DNA of 5,817 nucleotides, taken from contig CAZNXJ010000073.1 in assembly GCA_964577115.1 (NCBI GenBank), positions 1 to 5,817 of the forward strand, written 5' to 3'. Positions 1-5,493 of this stretch are shown here, one piece after another; position 1 is the stretch's first letter, and every line of letters starts with the position of its first letter. The position numbers were made by a program, and so were the translations under genes. The DNA comes from CAZNXJ01 sp964577115. Its GTDB lineage: Bacteria > Planctomycetota > Planctomycetia > Pirellulales > Pirellulaceae. A model generated the notes under the pieces. The model ran no database searches. It had not been told where the DNA came from and was given only the letters and a program-made list of their open reading frames with translations.

Positions 1-70
1 GCGGTGGATCCCAAGGTAGCCCAGGGGAAGGGCCGAAGGTCCGCACCCCTGGGTGCGAAGCGCGTTCACA
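1..70 (+). repeat. Interspersed repeat copy A (left-truncated by window edge)
   Basis: Bases 1-60 match bases 187-246 of copy B almost base for base, an offset of 186 bp, and the similarity continues weakly to about base 70 (a CGCGTTCAC/CGCGTACAC tail). The copy starts inside the repeat because the window cuts it. It carries the 8-bp inverted pair CCCAGGGG / CCCCTGGG (about 21-28 and 45-52) around a purine-rich centre, so the transcript would fold. Like copy B it has only one 28-bp module, whereas copies C and D have two. No protein-coding role is supported. Confidence 0.85.
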
Positions 71-87
71 CCCGAGCCATTTGGTTA

Positions 88-108
88 ACGCATCGATCGA
101 CGATGCGT
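88..108. repeat. Short palindrome between repeat copies A and B
   Basis: Arms ACGCATCG (88-95) and CGATGCGT (101-108) are exact reverse complements around a 5-nt centre ATCGA. It sits in the 50-bp spacer between the two direct repeat copies. It may be a protein-binding site or simply a weak hairpin; nothing nearby decides this. Confidence 0.5.
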
Positions 109-120
109 ATCCCCCAAACC

Positions 121-258
121 GCGCACCAACCGGCCTGCCGCAACGCGGCGGCCTTCGCGTGGCCCCGCCAACCCGAAAACCGCGAAGCGGTGGATCCCAA
201 GGTAGCCCAGGGGAAGGGCCGAAGGTCCGCACCCCTGGGTGCGAAACGCGTACACGCA
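121..258 (+). repeat. Interspersed repeat copy B
   Basis: This is the most complete single-module copy. It begins GCGCACCAACCGGCCTGCCG, continues through a GC-rich middle with the small palindrome CCGCGAAGCGG (about 180-190) and a GGATCCC box, and ends with the CCCAGGGG ... CCCCTGGG inverted pair and a GCGAA(A/G)CGCGTACAC tail. Every section recurs in the same order in copy D and, reverse-complemented, in copy C. The element is open in several frames on both strands because it is GC-rich, but no reading frame is preserved with a recognisable protein. I read it as a structured non-coding repeat family. Confidence 0.88.
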
Positions 259-343
259 CGCACCAATCGCGTCGCCATTCCATTCAACGTCGCGCCCTCA
301 CCCTTACGCGCTCGCGCGGACCGTTGGGAAAACAAAACGAAAA

Positions 344-387
344 CGTTGTTGGAATGTCGCGGCGAACGCCGCGACATTCCAACAACG
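344..387. repeat. Perfect 21-bp inverted repeat / long hairpin 1
   Basis: The left arm (344-364) and right arm (367-387) are perfect 21-base reverse complements separated by only AA. The arm starts CGTTGTTGGAATG and ends in CGCGGCG. No T-run follows, so it is not a canonical intrinsic terminator for either strand, and no gene ends next to it within the window. The near-zero loop makes it resemble palindromic REP/MITE-like units or a bidirectional structural terminator. Confidence 0.9.
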
Positions 388-420
388 GACTCCATCAACG
401 CGTCAAATCATCGGCGACGC

Positions 421-463
421 ATAAACACCGGGTGTCGGCCGGAGGCCGACACCCGGTGTTTAT
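421..463. repeat. Perfect 20-bp inverted repeat / long hairpin 2
   Basis: The left arm 421-440 (ATAAACACCGGGTGTCGGCC) and right arm 444-463 are exact reverse complements around the loop GGA. It lies 33 bp after hairpin 1 but has an unrelated sequence. The outer bases are AT-rich and the inner ones GC-rich, which resembles a bidirectional terminator, but no flanking gene in the window ends here. A dispersed palindromic repeat is an equal alternative. Confidence 0.9.
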
Positions 464-574
464 CAATTCTGCCCGTCACCGCATGCGTGGTGGATTAACG
501 AATTCGGTTGGACCGTCGCGGCGGCGCGGCGGATGGATTGGTTCCCGCGCATCGTGGCATCGGGGGCGCATTGT
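464..574. other. Gene-free spacer between hairpin 2 and repeat copy C
   Basis: I see no gene, tRNA or clear promoter here. The stretch contains a simple run built from GCGGCGG-type triplets (about 517-534) and becomes similar to the outer flank of copy B near its right end. Open frames crossing it also cross the repeats and the hairpins, so I do not treat them as coding. Confidence 0.5.
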
Positions 575-750
575 GTGGGTGTACGCGTGTTTGTCGCTTC
601 GCACCCAGGGGTGCGGACCTGCGGCCTACCACCCAGGGGTGCGGACCTTCGGCCCTGCCCCTGGGCTACATTCGGATCCACCGCTTCGCGGTTCACCGTT
701 CGACGGGGCCACGCGAAGGCCGCCGCTTCGCGGCAGGCCGGTTGGTGCGC
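575..750 (-). repeat. Interspersed repeat copy C (inverted, two 28-bp modules)
   Basis: Read on the - strand this is the same element as copy B, from GCGCACCAACCGGCCTGCCG (ending at base 750) through CCGCGAAGCGG, the GGATCC box and the CCCAGGGG ... CCCCTGGG pair, to an ACGCGTACAC tail (579-588 on +). It differs from A and B in having a second copy of the terminal module. On the + strand CACCCAGGGG starts at 602 and again at 630, a period of 28 bp. With copy B it forms a large inverted pair enclosing both perfect hairpins, and with copy D it brackets the five genes. Confidence 0.88.
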
Positions 751-878
751 GGATTGGGTGGAGAAATCTGGCGCGTGAGGCGACGTTTTTCCCCGGGCCC
801 TCCCCACGCCACGCGCTGCTTCCTCCCTCCCCTTCACCCATTTTCCTCCCGCCTTCGCTTCCTTCTGTTCCTCCCCGG
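751..878. other. Pyrimidine-rich, gene-free stretch upstream of the DUF1559 operon
   Basis: From about 795 to 878 the + strand is strongly C/T-rich (runs of CCTCCC and CCTTC) with few G. The reverse complement of 844-856, GAAGGCGGGAGGA, matches 5571-5583, GAAGGCAGGAGGA, at 12 of 13 bases. Both sit on the outer side of the gene block at a comparable position relative to copies C and D. No gene is supported. Confidence 0.45.
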
Positions 879-906
879 TTGACACCCAGGCTGGCGCGGT
901 TACAGT
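879..906 (+). promoter_or_regulatory. Sigma70-like promoter of the DUF1559 operon
   Basis: A perfect -35 hexamer TTGACA (879-884) is followed after 16 bp by TACAGT (901-906), which keeps the key T-A-x-A-x-T positions of TATAAT. Transcription would start near 913, leaving a leader of about 80 nt before the ATG at 993. This leader is C/T-rich and repeats CCCGCCTT at 938-945 and 951-958. The assignment rests on consensus only; the 16-bp spacing is slightly short but within range. Confidence 0.5.
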
Positions 907-914
907 CGTACTGT

Positions 915-931
915 TGAAACTGAGTCTCAGT
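915..931. promoter_or_regulatory. Palindromic operator candidate, Fur-box-like
   Basis: TGAAACTGAGTCTCA (915-929) fits the 7-1-7 Fur pattern TGATAAT-N-ATTATCA at 10 of 14 defined positions, with TGA and TCA at its ends. An overlapping exact palindrome, ACTGAG-T-CTCAGT, covers 919-931. It lies directly over the predicted transcription start, a normal place for a repressor. A Fur-family regulator is the best guess, because a PepSY-type membrane protein follows in the operon. Another dimeric repressor is possible. Confidence 0.4.
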
Positions 932-979
932 AGCCTTCCCGCCTTTTGCTCCCGCCTTCCTCACCCTTCCTGATCTGAA

Positions 980-986
980 CCGAGAA
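980..986 (+). promoter_or_regulatory. Weak ribosome binding site CCGAGAA before the DUF1559 gene
   Basis: CCGAGAA ends 6 nt before the ATG at 993. The identical heptamer lies 7 nt before the PepSY gene start (2560-2566). Only GAG matches the usual anti-Shine-Dalgarno, so it is weak, but the shared placement supports both start choices. Confidence 0.35.
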
Positions 987-992
987 ATTCCC

Positions 993-1937
993 ATGATTGC
1001 GTCTCGCGCCGTACGCGGCCGAAGTTCCGGTTTCACGCTCGTCGAACTGCTCGTCGTCATCGCCATCATTGGCGTGTTGGTGTCGTTGCTACTGCCCGCC
1101 GTCCAGCAGGCCCGCGAGGCCGCTCGGCGCACCCACTGCAGCAATAACCTCCGCCAAATCGGGCTCGCGATGCACTCCTACCACGACACGTACAACTCGC
1201 TGCCCATCGTCAACTGGGCAGCCGAGTCGTCGCCCACTAGCCTCACCTGCGGCGTGAATGTCTCCATCCTGCCGTTTATGGAGCAGACCGCCGTCGCCGA
1301 CCTCTACAACCACAACCTCCGCTGGAACGATCCGGTCAATCAGGTCCTGAAGGACCAGATGCCGGACACCTTCGAGTGCCCATCGGCACCGGGACACGGC
1401 ATCCCCGCGCCGCTAACCGGCTTCCAAACGTCCGACTACGCGTACATCCGCAGCGCAACCGATTGGGAAAATGCTAACTCGCTGCTCCAAGACAGCCGCT
1501 ACATGCGCTTCAGCGACGCCACCGACGGCCTGAGCAACTCGCTCATGTCGTACGAGTCGGCCGGCCGAGCGGGCTGGTACGTGCACGGGCGGCAAATCAG
1601 CGCCCCGCATGTGTACGACTGGGGAGCTCCGTTCGTCTACGACTGGGGCGACATGATCGAGGCCTGGTCGAGCCACTATCCGGGCGGCTGGTTCTTTCCG
1701 TGTCACCTCGAGCTGGATCCGAACAACCCCAGCGGCACGTACCCGACAGTGACCTGGTACCTCGGCCCCATCCTGAATGTCAGCAACTGGTACGGAGCAC
1801 CGTACTCGTTCCATCCGTCGGGCGTTCAAATCGGCATGGGCGACGCTTCCGTGCGATTTTTGAGCGAATCGACGAGCCTCGAAGTGCTGAGCGCGATCAC
1901 GTCGTGCGATGGTCACGAAGTTCTGGGGGATTGGTAA
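993..1937 (+). CDS. DUF1559 domain protein with prepilin-like N-terminus
   Basis: The protein has 314 residues, a usual length for planctomycete DUF1559 proteins. The leader (1-13) ends SSG, followed by FTLVELLVVIAIIGVLVSLL. This is a type IV prepilin/type II pseudopilin signal with cleavage expected after Gly13, Phe14 as the new N-terminus and Glu18 at +5. Family features follow in order: AVQQAREAARRTHCSNNLRQIGLAMHSYHD-like segment (36-65), FECPS (127-131), SDATDGLSNSL (174-184) and the C-terminal signature H274-x9-D284. The residue after that Asp is Ala instead of the common Gly. Residues 204-211 (APHVYDWG) are nearly repeated at 212-219 (APFVYDWG). Such proteins are thought to be exported and surface or periplasm associated after processing by a PilD-type peptidase; their exact role is unknown. 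The ATG is the first in frame, and the stop overlaps the next start by 1 nt, so this is the first gene of an operon. Confidence 0.93.
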   Translation: MIASRAVRGRSSGFTLVELLVVIAIIGVLVSLLLPAVQQAREAARRTHCSNNLRQIGLAMHSYHDTYNSLPIVNWAAESSPTSLTCGVNVSILPFMEQTAVADLYNHNLRWNDPVNQVLKDQMPDTFECPSAPGHGIPAPLTGFQTSDYAYIRSATDWENANSLLQDSRYMRFSDATDGLSNSLMSYESAGRAGWYVHGRQISAPHVYDWGAPFVYDWGDMIEAWSSHYPGGWFFPCHLELDPNNPSGTYPTVTWYLGPILNVSNWYGAPYSFHPSGVQIGMGDASVRFLSESTSLEVLSAITSCDGHEVLGDW

Positions 1938-2491
1938 TGCCGTCTGTGATTGAACCGCACCGAGTTCCTACGGGCCGAGCGGCTGCGAGCCGCGGCGCGC
2001 TTTGGAGTTGTTTCCTCCTGGCACTGGCCAGCGCCGCGATGCTTCCCGGGTGTGGCGGAAACGACTGGCACGCCGAGACCTATCCGGCATCAGGCACCGT
2101 GATGATCAACGGGGAGCCGGCAGCCGGAGCGGTCGTCGAGCTGCAACCGTACGGGCCCGAAAAACCTGACGCTCGTAACTCGCGCCCCTGGGCCGTCGTC
2201 GAAGCGGATGGATCGTACACGCTAACGACTTACCAGAAAGGCGACGGAGCTCCGGTCGGCAAGTACAAACTGACGCTGCGCTGGCCCAACGACGTCACCT
2301 CGATGGCCCAATTCGACCGATTGTCCGGCGTCTACGCGCGTCCCGAAAACGCGCCGCTCGAAGTCACCATCCAGCCCGAAGAGAATGTTTTGCCGGCCGT
2401 CGAACTGTCAAACGTCCGAGTTCTGCCGGCCGACGCAAAGCCGAATGTTCCGGGGCCGCCGGGTCCTGGACCACGAGCCGCTCGACGCTAA
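1937..2491 (+). CDS. Small lipoprotein with transthyretin-like / carboxypeptidase-regulatory-like fold
   Basis: The protein has 184 residues. The start is the ATG in TAATG, sharing one base with the stop of the DUF1559 gene, which suggests translational coupling; upstream extension of the frame lies wholly inside that gene. A 20-residue N-region is followed by a hydrophobic stretch (about 21-36) and the lipobox LPGC with Cys39 as the lipidated residue, so it should be membrane anchored on the outside of the inner membrane or on the outer membrane. The mature part begins with SGTVMINGEPAAGAVVELQP (52-71), then a VEADGSYTLTTY strand pair (88-99), and GDGAPVGKYKLTL (102-114), the pattern of the planctomycete lipoproteins that accompany DUF1559 genes. 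The tail (165-184) is rich in Pro, Gly and Arg and probably disordered. No catalytic residues are visible. A structural or adhesive partner of the pseudopilin-like protein is likely but unproven. Confidence 0.85.
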   Translation: MPSVIEPHRVPTGRAAASRGALWSCFLLALASAAMLPGCGGNDWHAETYPASGTVMINGEPAAGAVVELQPYGPEKPDARNSRPWAVVEADGSYTLTTYQKGDGAPVGKYKLTLRWPNDVTSMAQFDRLSGVYARPENAPLEVTIQPEENVLPAVELSNVRVLPADAKPNVPGPPGPGPRAARR

Positions 2492-2534
2492 ACGTCCCAA
2501 GCCGGCGGCGACTTTCACCGAACGCAATTCGTCA

Positions 2535-2550
2535 CGCGGCCTGGGCCGCG
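2535..2550. repeat. Short GC hairpin in the lipoprotein-PepSY gap
   Basis: Arms CGCGGCC (2535-2541) and GGCCGCG (2544-2550) are exact reverse complements around TG. It lies in the 82-bp gap and ends 23 bp before the next ATG. No T-run follows. It might modulate expression of the third gene relative to the first two, or be a chance GC palindrome. Confidence 0.35.
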
Positions 2551-2573
2551 CGGCACGATCCGAGAATACTGCC

Positions 2574-3776
2574 ATGTCCGTACGATTGCGAAGAATCTGG
2601 CTGTGGTTTCATCGCTGGATTGGCCTGACGGCTGGATTACTGTTCGCGCTGCTCGGCTTAACCGGCAGCGCCCTGGTGTTCGACCACGCGATCGACGAAT
2701 GGCTGAATCCCCAACTGCTGCTGACCGAGGGTTCCGGCCCGCAGCGGTCGATTGAAGAAATCATCGCCGCGGCCGAGGCCAGTTACCTGGACGGTTCGCA
2801 CAAGGCGCTGTCGGTCACCGTGCCGCGTGTTGAGAACGGCGTCTGGTCCGTCTGGTTTGTCGCCGGCACCGAGCAAGCGCCCAAGTATGTCTCCGTGCAC
2901 GTCGATCCCTACACGGCCGAAGTCACCGGCCAACGCGTCTGGGGCGAGTACTTCATGACGTGGGTCTATCGGCTGCACTACCAGTTGATGGGCGGCGAGC
3001 TCGGGGGCACCATCGTCGGCATCGCCGGCATCGTGATGCTCGTGTCGATCATCTCCGGTATCGTGCTCTGGTGGCCGCTACTCAAGAGCGGCCTCCGTTC
3101 TGCGCTGGCTATCCGCCGTTCGAAGCTCTCCTTCGACCTGCACAAGACGCTCGGCATCTCCACCTCCGGGCTGCTCATCGTCATCGTGTTCACGGGGATC
3201 TACATGGAGTTCCCGCGAGCGTTCCACCGAGCGGCCCGAGCGGTCTCGTCGATGTCGAAGCAGCCTCACCCGAAGTCGGCGCCCAATATCGAAGGCAAGC
3301 CGCGCATCACGGCCGACGAAGCCCTGGAACTGGCCCGGCAGCGCTTTCCCAATGCGAAGTTCGACCACCTGCATCCACCGGAAGGGGAACGCGGCACCTA
3401 CGAAGTCGCGTTCCGCCAGCCGAACGAGGTGCAGCAGTCGTACGGGCGAACGCAGGTTTTCCTGGACCAGTACACGGGCGAGGTAGTCGCGGTCTATACG
3501 CCTGATGATTTCACGCCGGCCGACATCTTCTTCGCCTGGCAGTTCCCGCTGCACAACGGCGAAGCCTTCGGGCTCGCGGGACGCTGGGTCGTCTTCGTCC
3601 TCGGAGTCGTGCCAACGGTCCTGTACGTGACCGGCTTCCTTCTCTGGAGGCGCAAACGCCAATCCCGCAAGCGGCAGCTCGAACAGCGCGAACGCTCCGA
3701 GCGTTCAACCTCCGTCCCTCCGCCCGCTCGCCGCCCCAAACCAGTCCCCGCTCCCACTCTCCAAAACGTCCACTAG
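2574..3776 (+). CDS. PepSY-associated transmembrane protein, possible siderophore/ferric reductase
   Basis: The protein has 400 residues. The start ATG at 2574 gives the usual MSVRLRRIWLWFHRWIGL opening; an in-frame extension back to 2385 would run into the lipoprotein gene and adds nothing family-like. Four membrane helices are visible: about 8-36, 145-168, 192-212 and 336-358. Two PepSY-like regions lie between them: about 56-121 (ending VSVHVDPYTAEVTGQ) and 244-308 (TADEALELARQRFP ... VFLDQYTGEVVAVY). Histidines near membrane ends are H13 (WFHRW), H135 (YRLHYQL), H190 (FDLHKTLG) and H327 (FPLHNGE), the arrangement expected of the PepSY_TM family, which includes the di-heme siderophore reductase FoxB of Pseudomonas. 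That would place it in the inner membrane, passing electrons to a ferric complex. The substrate cannot be read from sequence. The C-terminus (359-400) is basic then Pro-rich, probably cytoplasmic. It is the last gene of the operon. Confidence 0.87.
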   Translation: MSVRLRRIWLWFHRWIGLTAGLLFALLGLTGSALVFDHAIDEWLNPQLLLTEGSGPQRSIEEIIAAAEASYLDGSHKALSVTVPRVENGVWSVWFVAGTEQAPKYVSVHVDPYTAEVTGQRVWGEYFMTWVYRLHYQLMGGELGGTIVGIAGIVMLVSIISGIVLWWPLLKSGLRSALAIRRSKLSFDLHKTLGISTSGLLIVIVFTGIYMEFPRAFHRAARAVSSMSKQPHPKSAPNIEGKPRITADEALELARQRFPNAKFDHLHPPEGERGTYEVAFRQPNEVQQSYGRTQVFLDQYTGEVVAVYTPDDFTPADIFFAWQFPLHNGEAFGLAGRWVVFVLGVVPTVLYVTGFLLWRRKRQSRKRQLEQRERSERSTSVPPPARRPKPVPAPTLQNVH

Positions 3777-3837
3777 CCCGCCGTCGCGCCATCCATTGCC
3801 CCTTCCACATCCGTGCCCGTCCCTGCCCCTCCGTGCT
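3777..3837. other. Convergent intergenic gap, no terminator seen
   Basis: The 61 bp between the stop of the PepSY gene and the stop of the TPR gene are C/T-rich on the + strand (repeats of CCGTGC and CCCCT). I find no stem-loop with a T-run on either strand. Termination here may be Rho-dependent, as C-rich, G-poor RNA would suit Rho loading from the left. Confidence 0.35.
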
Positions 3838-4668
3838 TCAAAATAAATGCGGACCGGGCTCAAACCGCAGCTCCTTCCGGATCCGTTCGTAATCCGCCTC
3901 GGCTTGCTCGGGGTCGAGCAGCTCGTTGACGAGCGCTCGGTGGTAGAGCATGACGGCGAGCATCTTGCGACGCGCTTCGTCTTCGCGTTCGAGTCGCCGG
4001 AGGCCGACGGGCTGCTGGCCGGGCTTCGTCGCGGCCTGCTTCCACGCGGCGTATTGTTTTTCGGCGGCGGCAACAGCGGCGTTCAGTTCTTCGAGCGCGG
4101 CGAGCGGGTTTTGACGCTGGTAGAGCACGTAGCCGAGCGTATCGCGGTTGTGCGGATTGGGCTGTAAGCGGACAGACGTCTGAGCGTCGAGGAAGGCCTG
4201 ATCCAGCTCGGTTTCGGCCAGTGCCCGGGCGTAGGCCAGATTGTTGAGCAGGTCGGATTCGGAATAAATCGGCCCATGGATTTTCGAAAGCCGCTCGACC
4301 TCCTTCCAGTCTTCGAGGGCTTTGTCCCAGAGCCGCAGCTCCTGGTACACGGCGGCTCGAAACGGCAGAATCACGAGCCGTTCGCGGTCCGTGACACCCT
4401 CGACGGCTTGCTCGAGGTCGTCGAGCGCATCGGAGCGGCGACCAAGCTCGGCACGCAGCTGCGCTCGCCGCACGAGCAGTGCCGAATCGCCGGGTGCGAA
4501 GTCGAGCGCCCGGGTCAGGAGCCGTTCGGCTTCTTCCCGCTCGTCCCGATCCACGGCGTTTTCAGCCGCGGCGTGATACCACCGAGCGATCTCGCGAGGG
4601 CCTTCGCGCAGGGCGATCGGCACGACGACCATCAGCACCATGAAGAGGACGGCAAGGCGCGAGCTCAT
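3838..4668 (-). CDS. Membrane-anchored TPR repeat protein
   Basis: The protein has 276 residues. Residues 5-20 (LAVLFMVLMVVVPIAL) form one hydrophobic segment with no cleavage-type or lipobox ending, so an N-terminal anchor with the rest outside the cytoplasm is most likely. The remainder is helical with tetratricopeptide repeats at roughly 31-60 (EEAERLLTRALDFAPGD), 61-92 (ALDDLEQAVE), 98-130 (LWDKALEDWKEVERL) and 137-171 (NNLAYARAL ... QTSVRLQPN), followed by a degenerate one at 172-203 (RDTLGYVLYQR, typical of C-terminal TPR units in this kind of protein). A charged helical tail (222-266) ends in LRFEPGPHLF. TPR proteins serve as protein-interaction scaffolds; no enzyme domain is present and no partner can be named. 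The gene lies 63 bp downstream of the SDR on the same strand, and no Shine-Dalgarno is visible before the ATG. Confidence 0.85.
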   Translation of the reverse strand: MSSRLAVLFMVLMVVVPIALREGPREIARWYHAAAENAVDRDEREEAERLLTRALDFAPGDSALLVRRAQLRAELGRRSDALDDLEQAVEGVTDRERLVILPFRAAVYQELRLWDKALEDWKEVERLSKIHGPIYSESDLLNNLAYARALAETELDQAFLDAQTSVRLQPNPHNRDTLGYVLYQRQNPLAALEELNAAVAAAEKQYAAWKQAATKPGQQPVGLRRLEREDEARRKMLAVMLYHRALVNELLDPEQAEADYERIRKELRFEPGPHLF

Positions 4669-4731
4669 GAGCGATCCGGAAGTAGGACGAAGAGGTAAGG
4701 GACTCGCAGCACGGAGCTGGAGGCGTCGAGC

Positions 4732-5487
4732 TTAATTAGGCGTCATACCGCCGTTGACGCATAGTGTCTGGCCGGTGACGAAGGAGGCTTCTTCGCTGGC
4801 GAAGTACAGCGCGGCGTCGGCCACATCCTGCGGCACTCCCCAGCGGCCGGCCGGGATGAGCTGAAAGTACTCGTCTTTCATTTCCTGCGGATCCTTCTCG
4901 TGCCGCTCGACGGGAATCCAGCCCGGCGCGATCATGTTGACCGTAATGCCGTGGGGTGCAAGTTCGCGGGACATGCTGCGCGTCCACCCGATCTGCCCAC
5001 CTTTCGCGGCGACGTACGCGCTGAACGGCGCGACGCTGCGGTGAAACACTTCGCTGACGATGTTGATGATGCGTCCCCAGCGCTGCTTCTTCATGTGCGG
5101 GAGGCCTCGGCGTGTGAGCAAGAACGGGCTTTTGATGAAGAAGTCGATCATACGCTGGTAGAAATCCCAGTCGTATTCTTCGATGGGGCGGAGCGGTTGG
5201 TCGCAAGTGGCGTTCGGCACGATGATATCGACCGGCCCGAGCGTTCGTTCGGTCTCTGCGAACAGCGTCTCGACGCCTTCGGGCGTCGTCACATCGGCGC
5301 GGACGAGCAGCGTTTCGATGCCCGCCGCCTGGTATTCTTCGAGCGCTCGCCGAGCGCGTTGTTCGTTATTCTGAAAATTGACCGGCACCTTCGCACCCGC
5401 TCGGCCCAGCGTCATCCCGATCGCCTTGCCGAGCCCCGTCGAGTTGCCCGTGACCAACGCCACACGCCCCTTCAGAGAAAACGCCAT
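4732..5487 (-). CDS. Short-chain dehydrogenase/reductase (classical SDR, FabG-like)
   Basis: The protein has 251 residues, the normal length of a classical SDR. The Rossmann cofactor motif TGNSTGLG is at 13-20, PNAT at 91-94 replaces the usual NNAG, and the catalytic Ser145 (NIVSEVF), Tyr158 and Lys162 (YVAAK) are all present. The C-terminal GQTLCVNGGMTPN is typical of FabG-type enzymes. The end of the second strand reads VPVNFQNNEQRARR with no acidic residue, which favours NADP(H). The helix-4 Asn of the Asn-Ser-Tyr-Lys tetrad appears replaced by Phe117 (DFFIKSPF instead of a vNLkGvF-like pattern). The enzyme should be a soluble cytoplasmic oxidoreductase of a carbonyl/alcohol pair; the substrate is unknown, and 3-oxoacyl-ACP reduction is only one option, since no other fatty-acid genes are nearby. 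The start is fixed by a GAGGG Shine-Dalgarno 6 nt upstream. Confidence 0.93.
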   Translation of the reverse strand: MAFSLKGRVALVTGNSTGLGKAIGMTLGRAGAKVPVNFQNNEQRARRALEEYQAAGIETLLVRADVTTPEGVETLFAETERTLGPVDIIVPNATCDQPLRPIEEYDWDFYQRMIDFFIKSPFLLTRRGLPHMKKQRWGRIINIVSEVFHRSVAPFSAYVAAKGGQIGWTRSMSRELAPHGITVNMIAPGWIPVERHEKDPQEMKDEYFQLIPAGRWGVPQDVADAALYFASEEASFVTGQTLCVNGGMTPN

Positions 5488-5493
5488 CCGAAT

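Noticed and set aside
66..398. Open frame of 110 codons on the - strand
   Set aside because: It spans hairpin 1 and repeat B and has no domain signature or ribosome binding site.
421..463. Intrinsic terminator call for hairpin 2
   Set aside because: The stem is strong, but no U-run follows on either strand and no gene end lies within the window, so I list it as an inverted repeat only.
1..750. CRISPR array
   Set aside because: The copies are over 120 bp long, irregularly spaced, in both orientations, and there are no regular spacers or cas genes.
1..750. Insertion sequence with its own transposase
   Set aside because: No transposase motifs in any frame and no clear target-site duplication seen, so only a non-autonomous repeat can be claimed.
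463..885. Open frame of 140 codons on the - strand
   Set aside because: It consists mostly of repeat C read in one frame; equivalent peptides appear from copies A, B and D in different frames, as expected of spurious calls in a repeat.
81..917. Long open frame (278 codons) on the + strand
   Set aside because: It runs through repeat B, both hairpins, repeat C, the pyrimidine-rich tract and the promoter. Its translation is low-complexity Arg/Pro/Gly-rich and resembles no domain. Several other frames are open here for the same GC reason.
1700..1936. Earlier start for the lipoprotein
   Set aside because: This would lie inside the DUF1559 gene in another frame and push the signal sequence deep into the protein; the TAATG start gives a normal lipoprotein signal.
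2385..2573. N-terminal extension of the PepSY protein
   Set aside because: The extra 63 residues would overlap the lipoprotein gene and are Arg/Pro-rich, while the family normally starts with the basic residues and first helix found at 2574.
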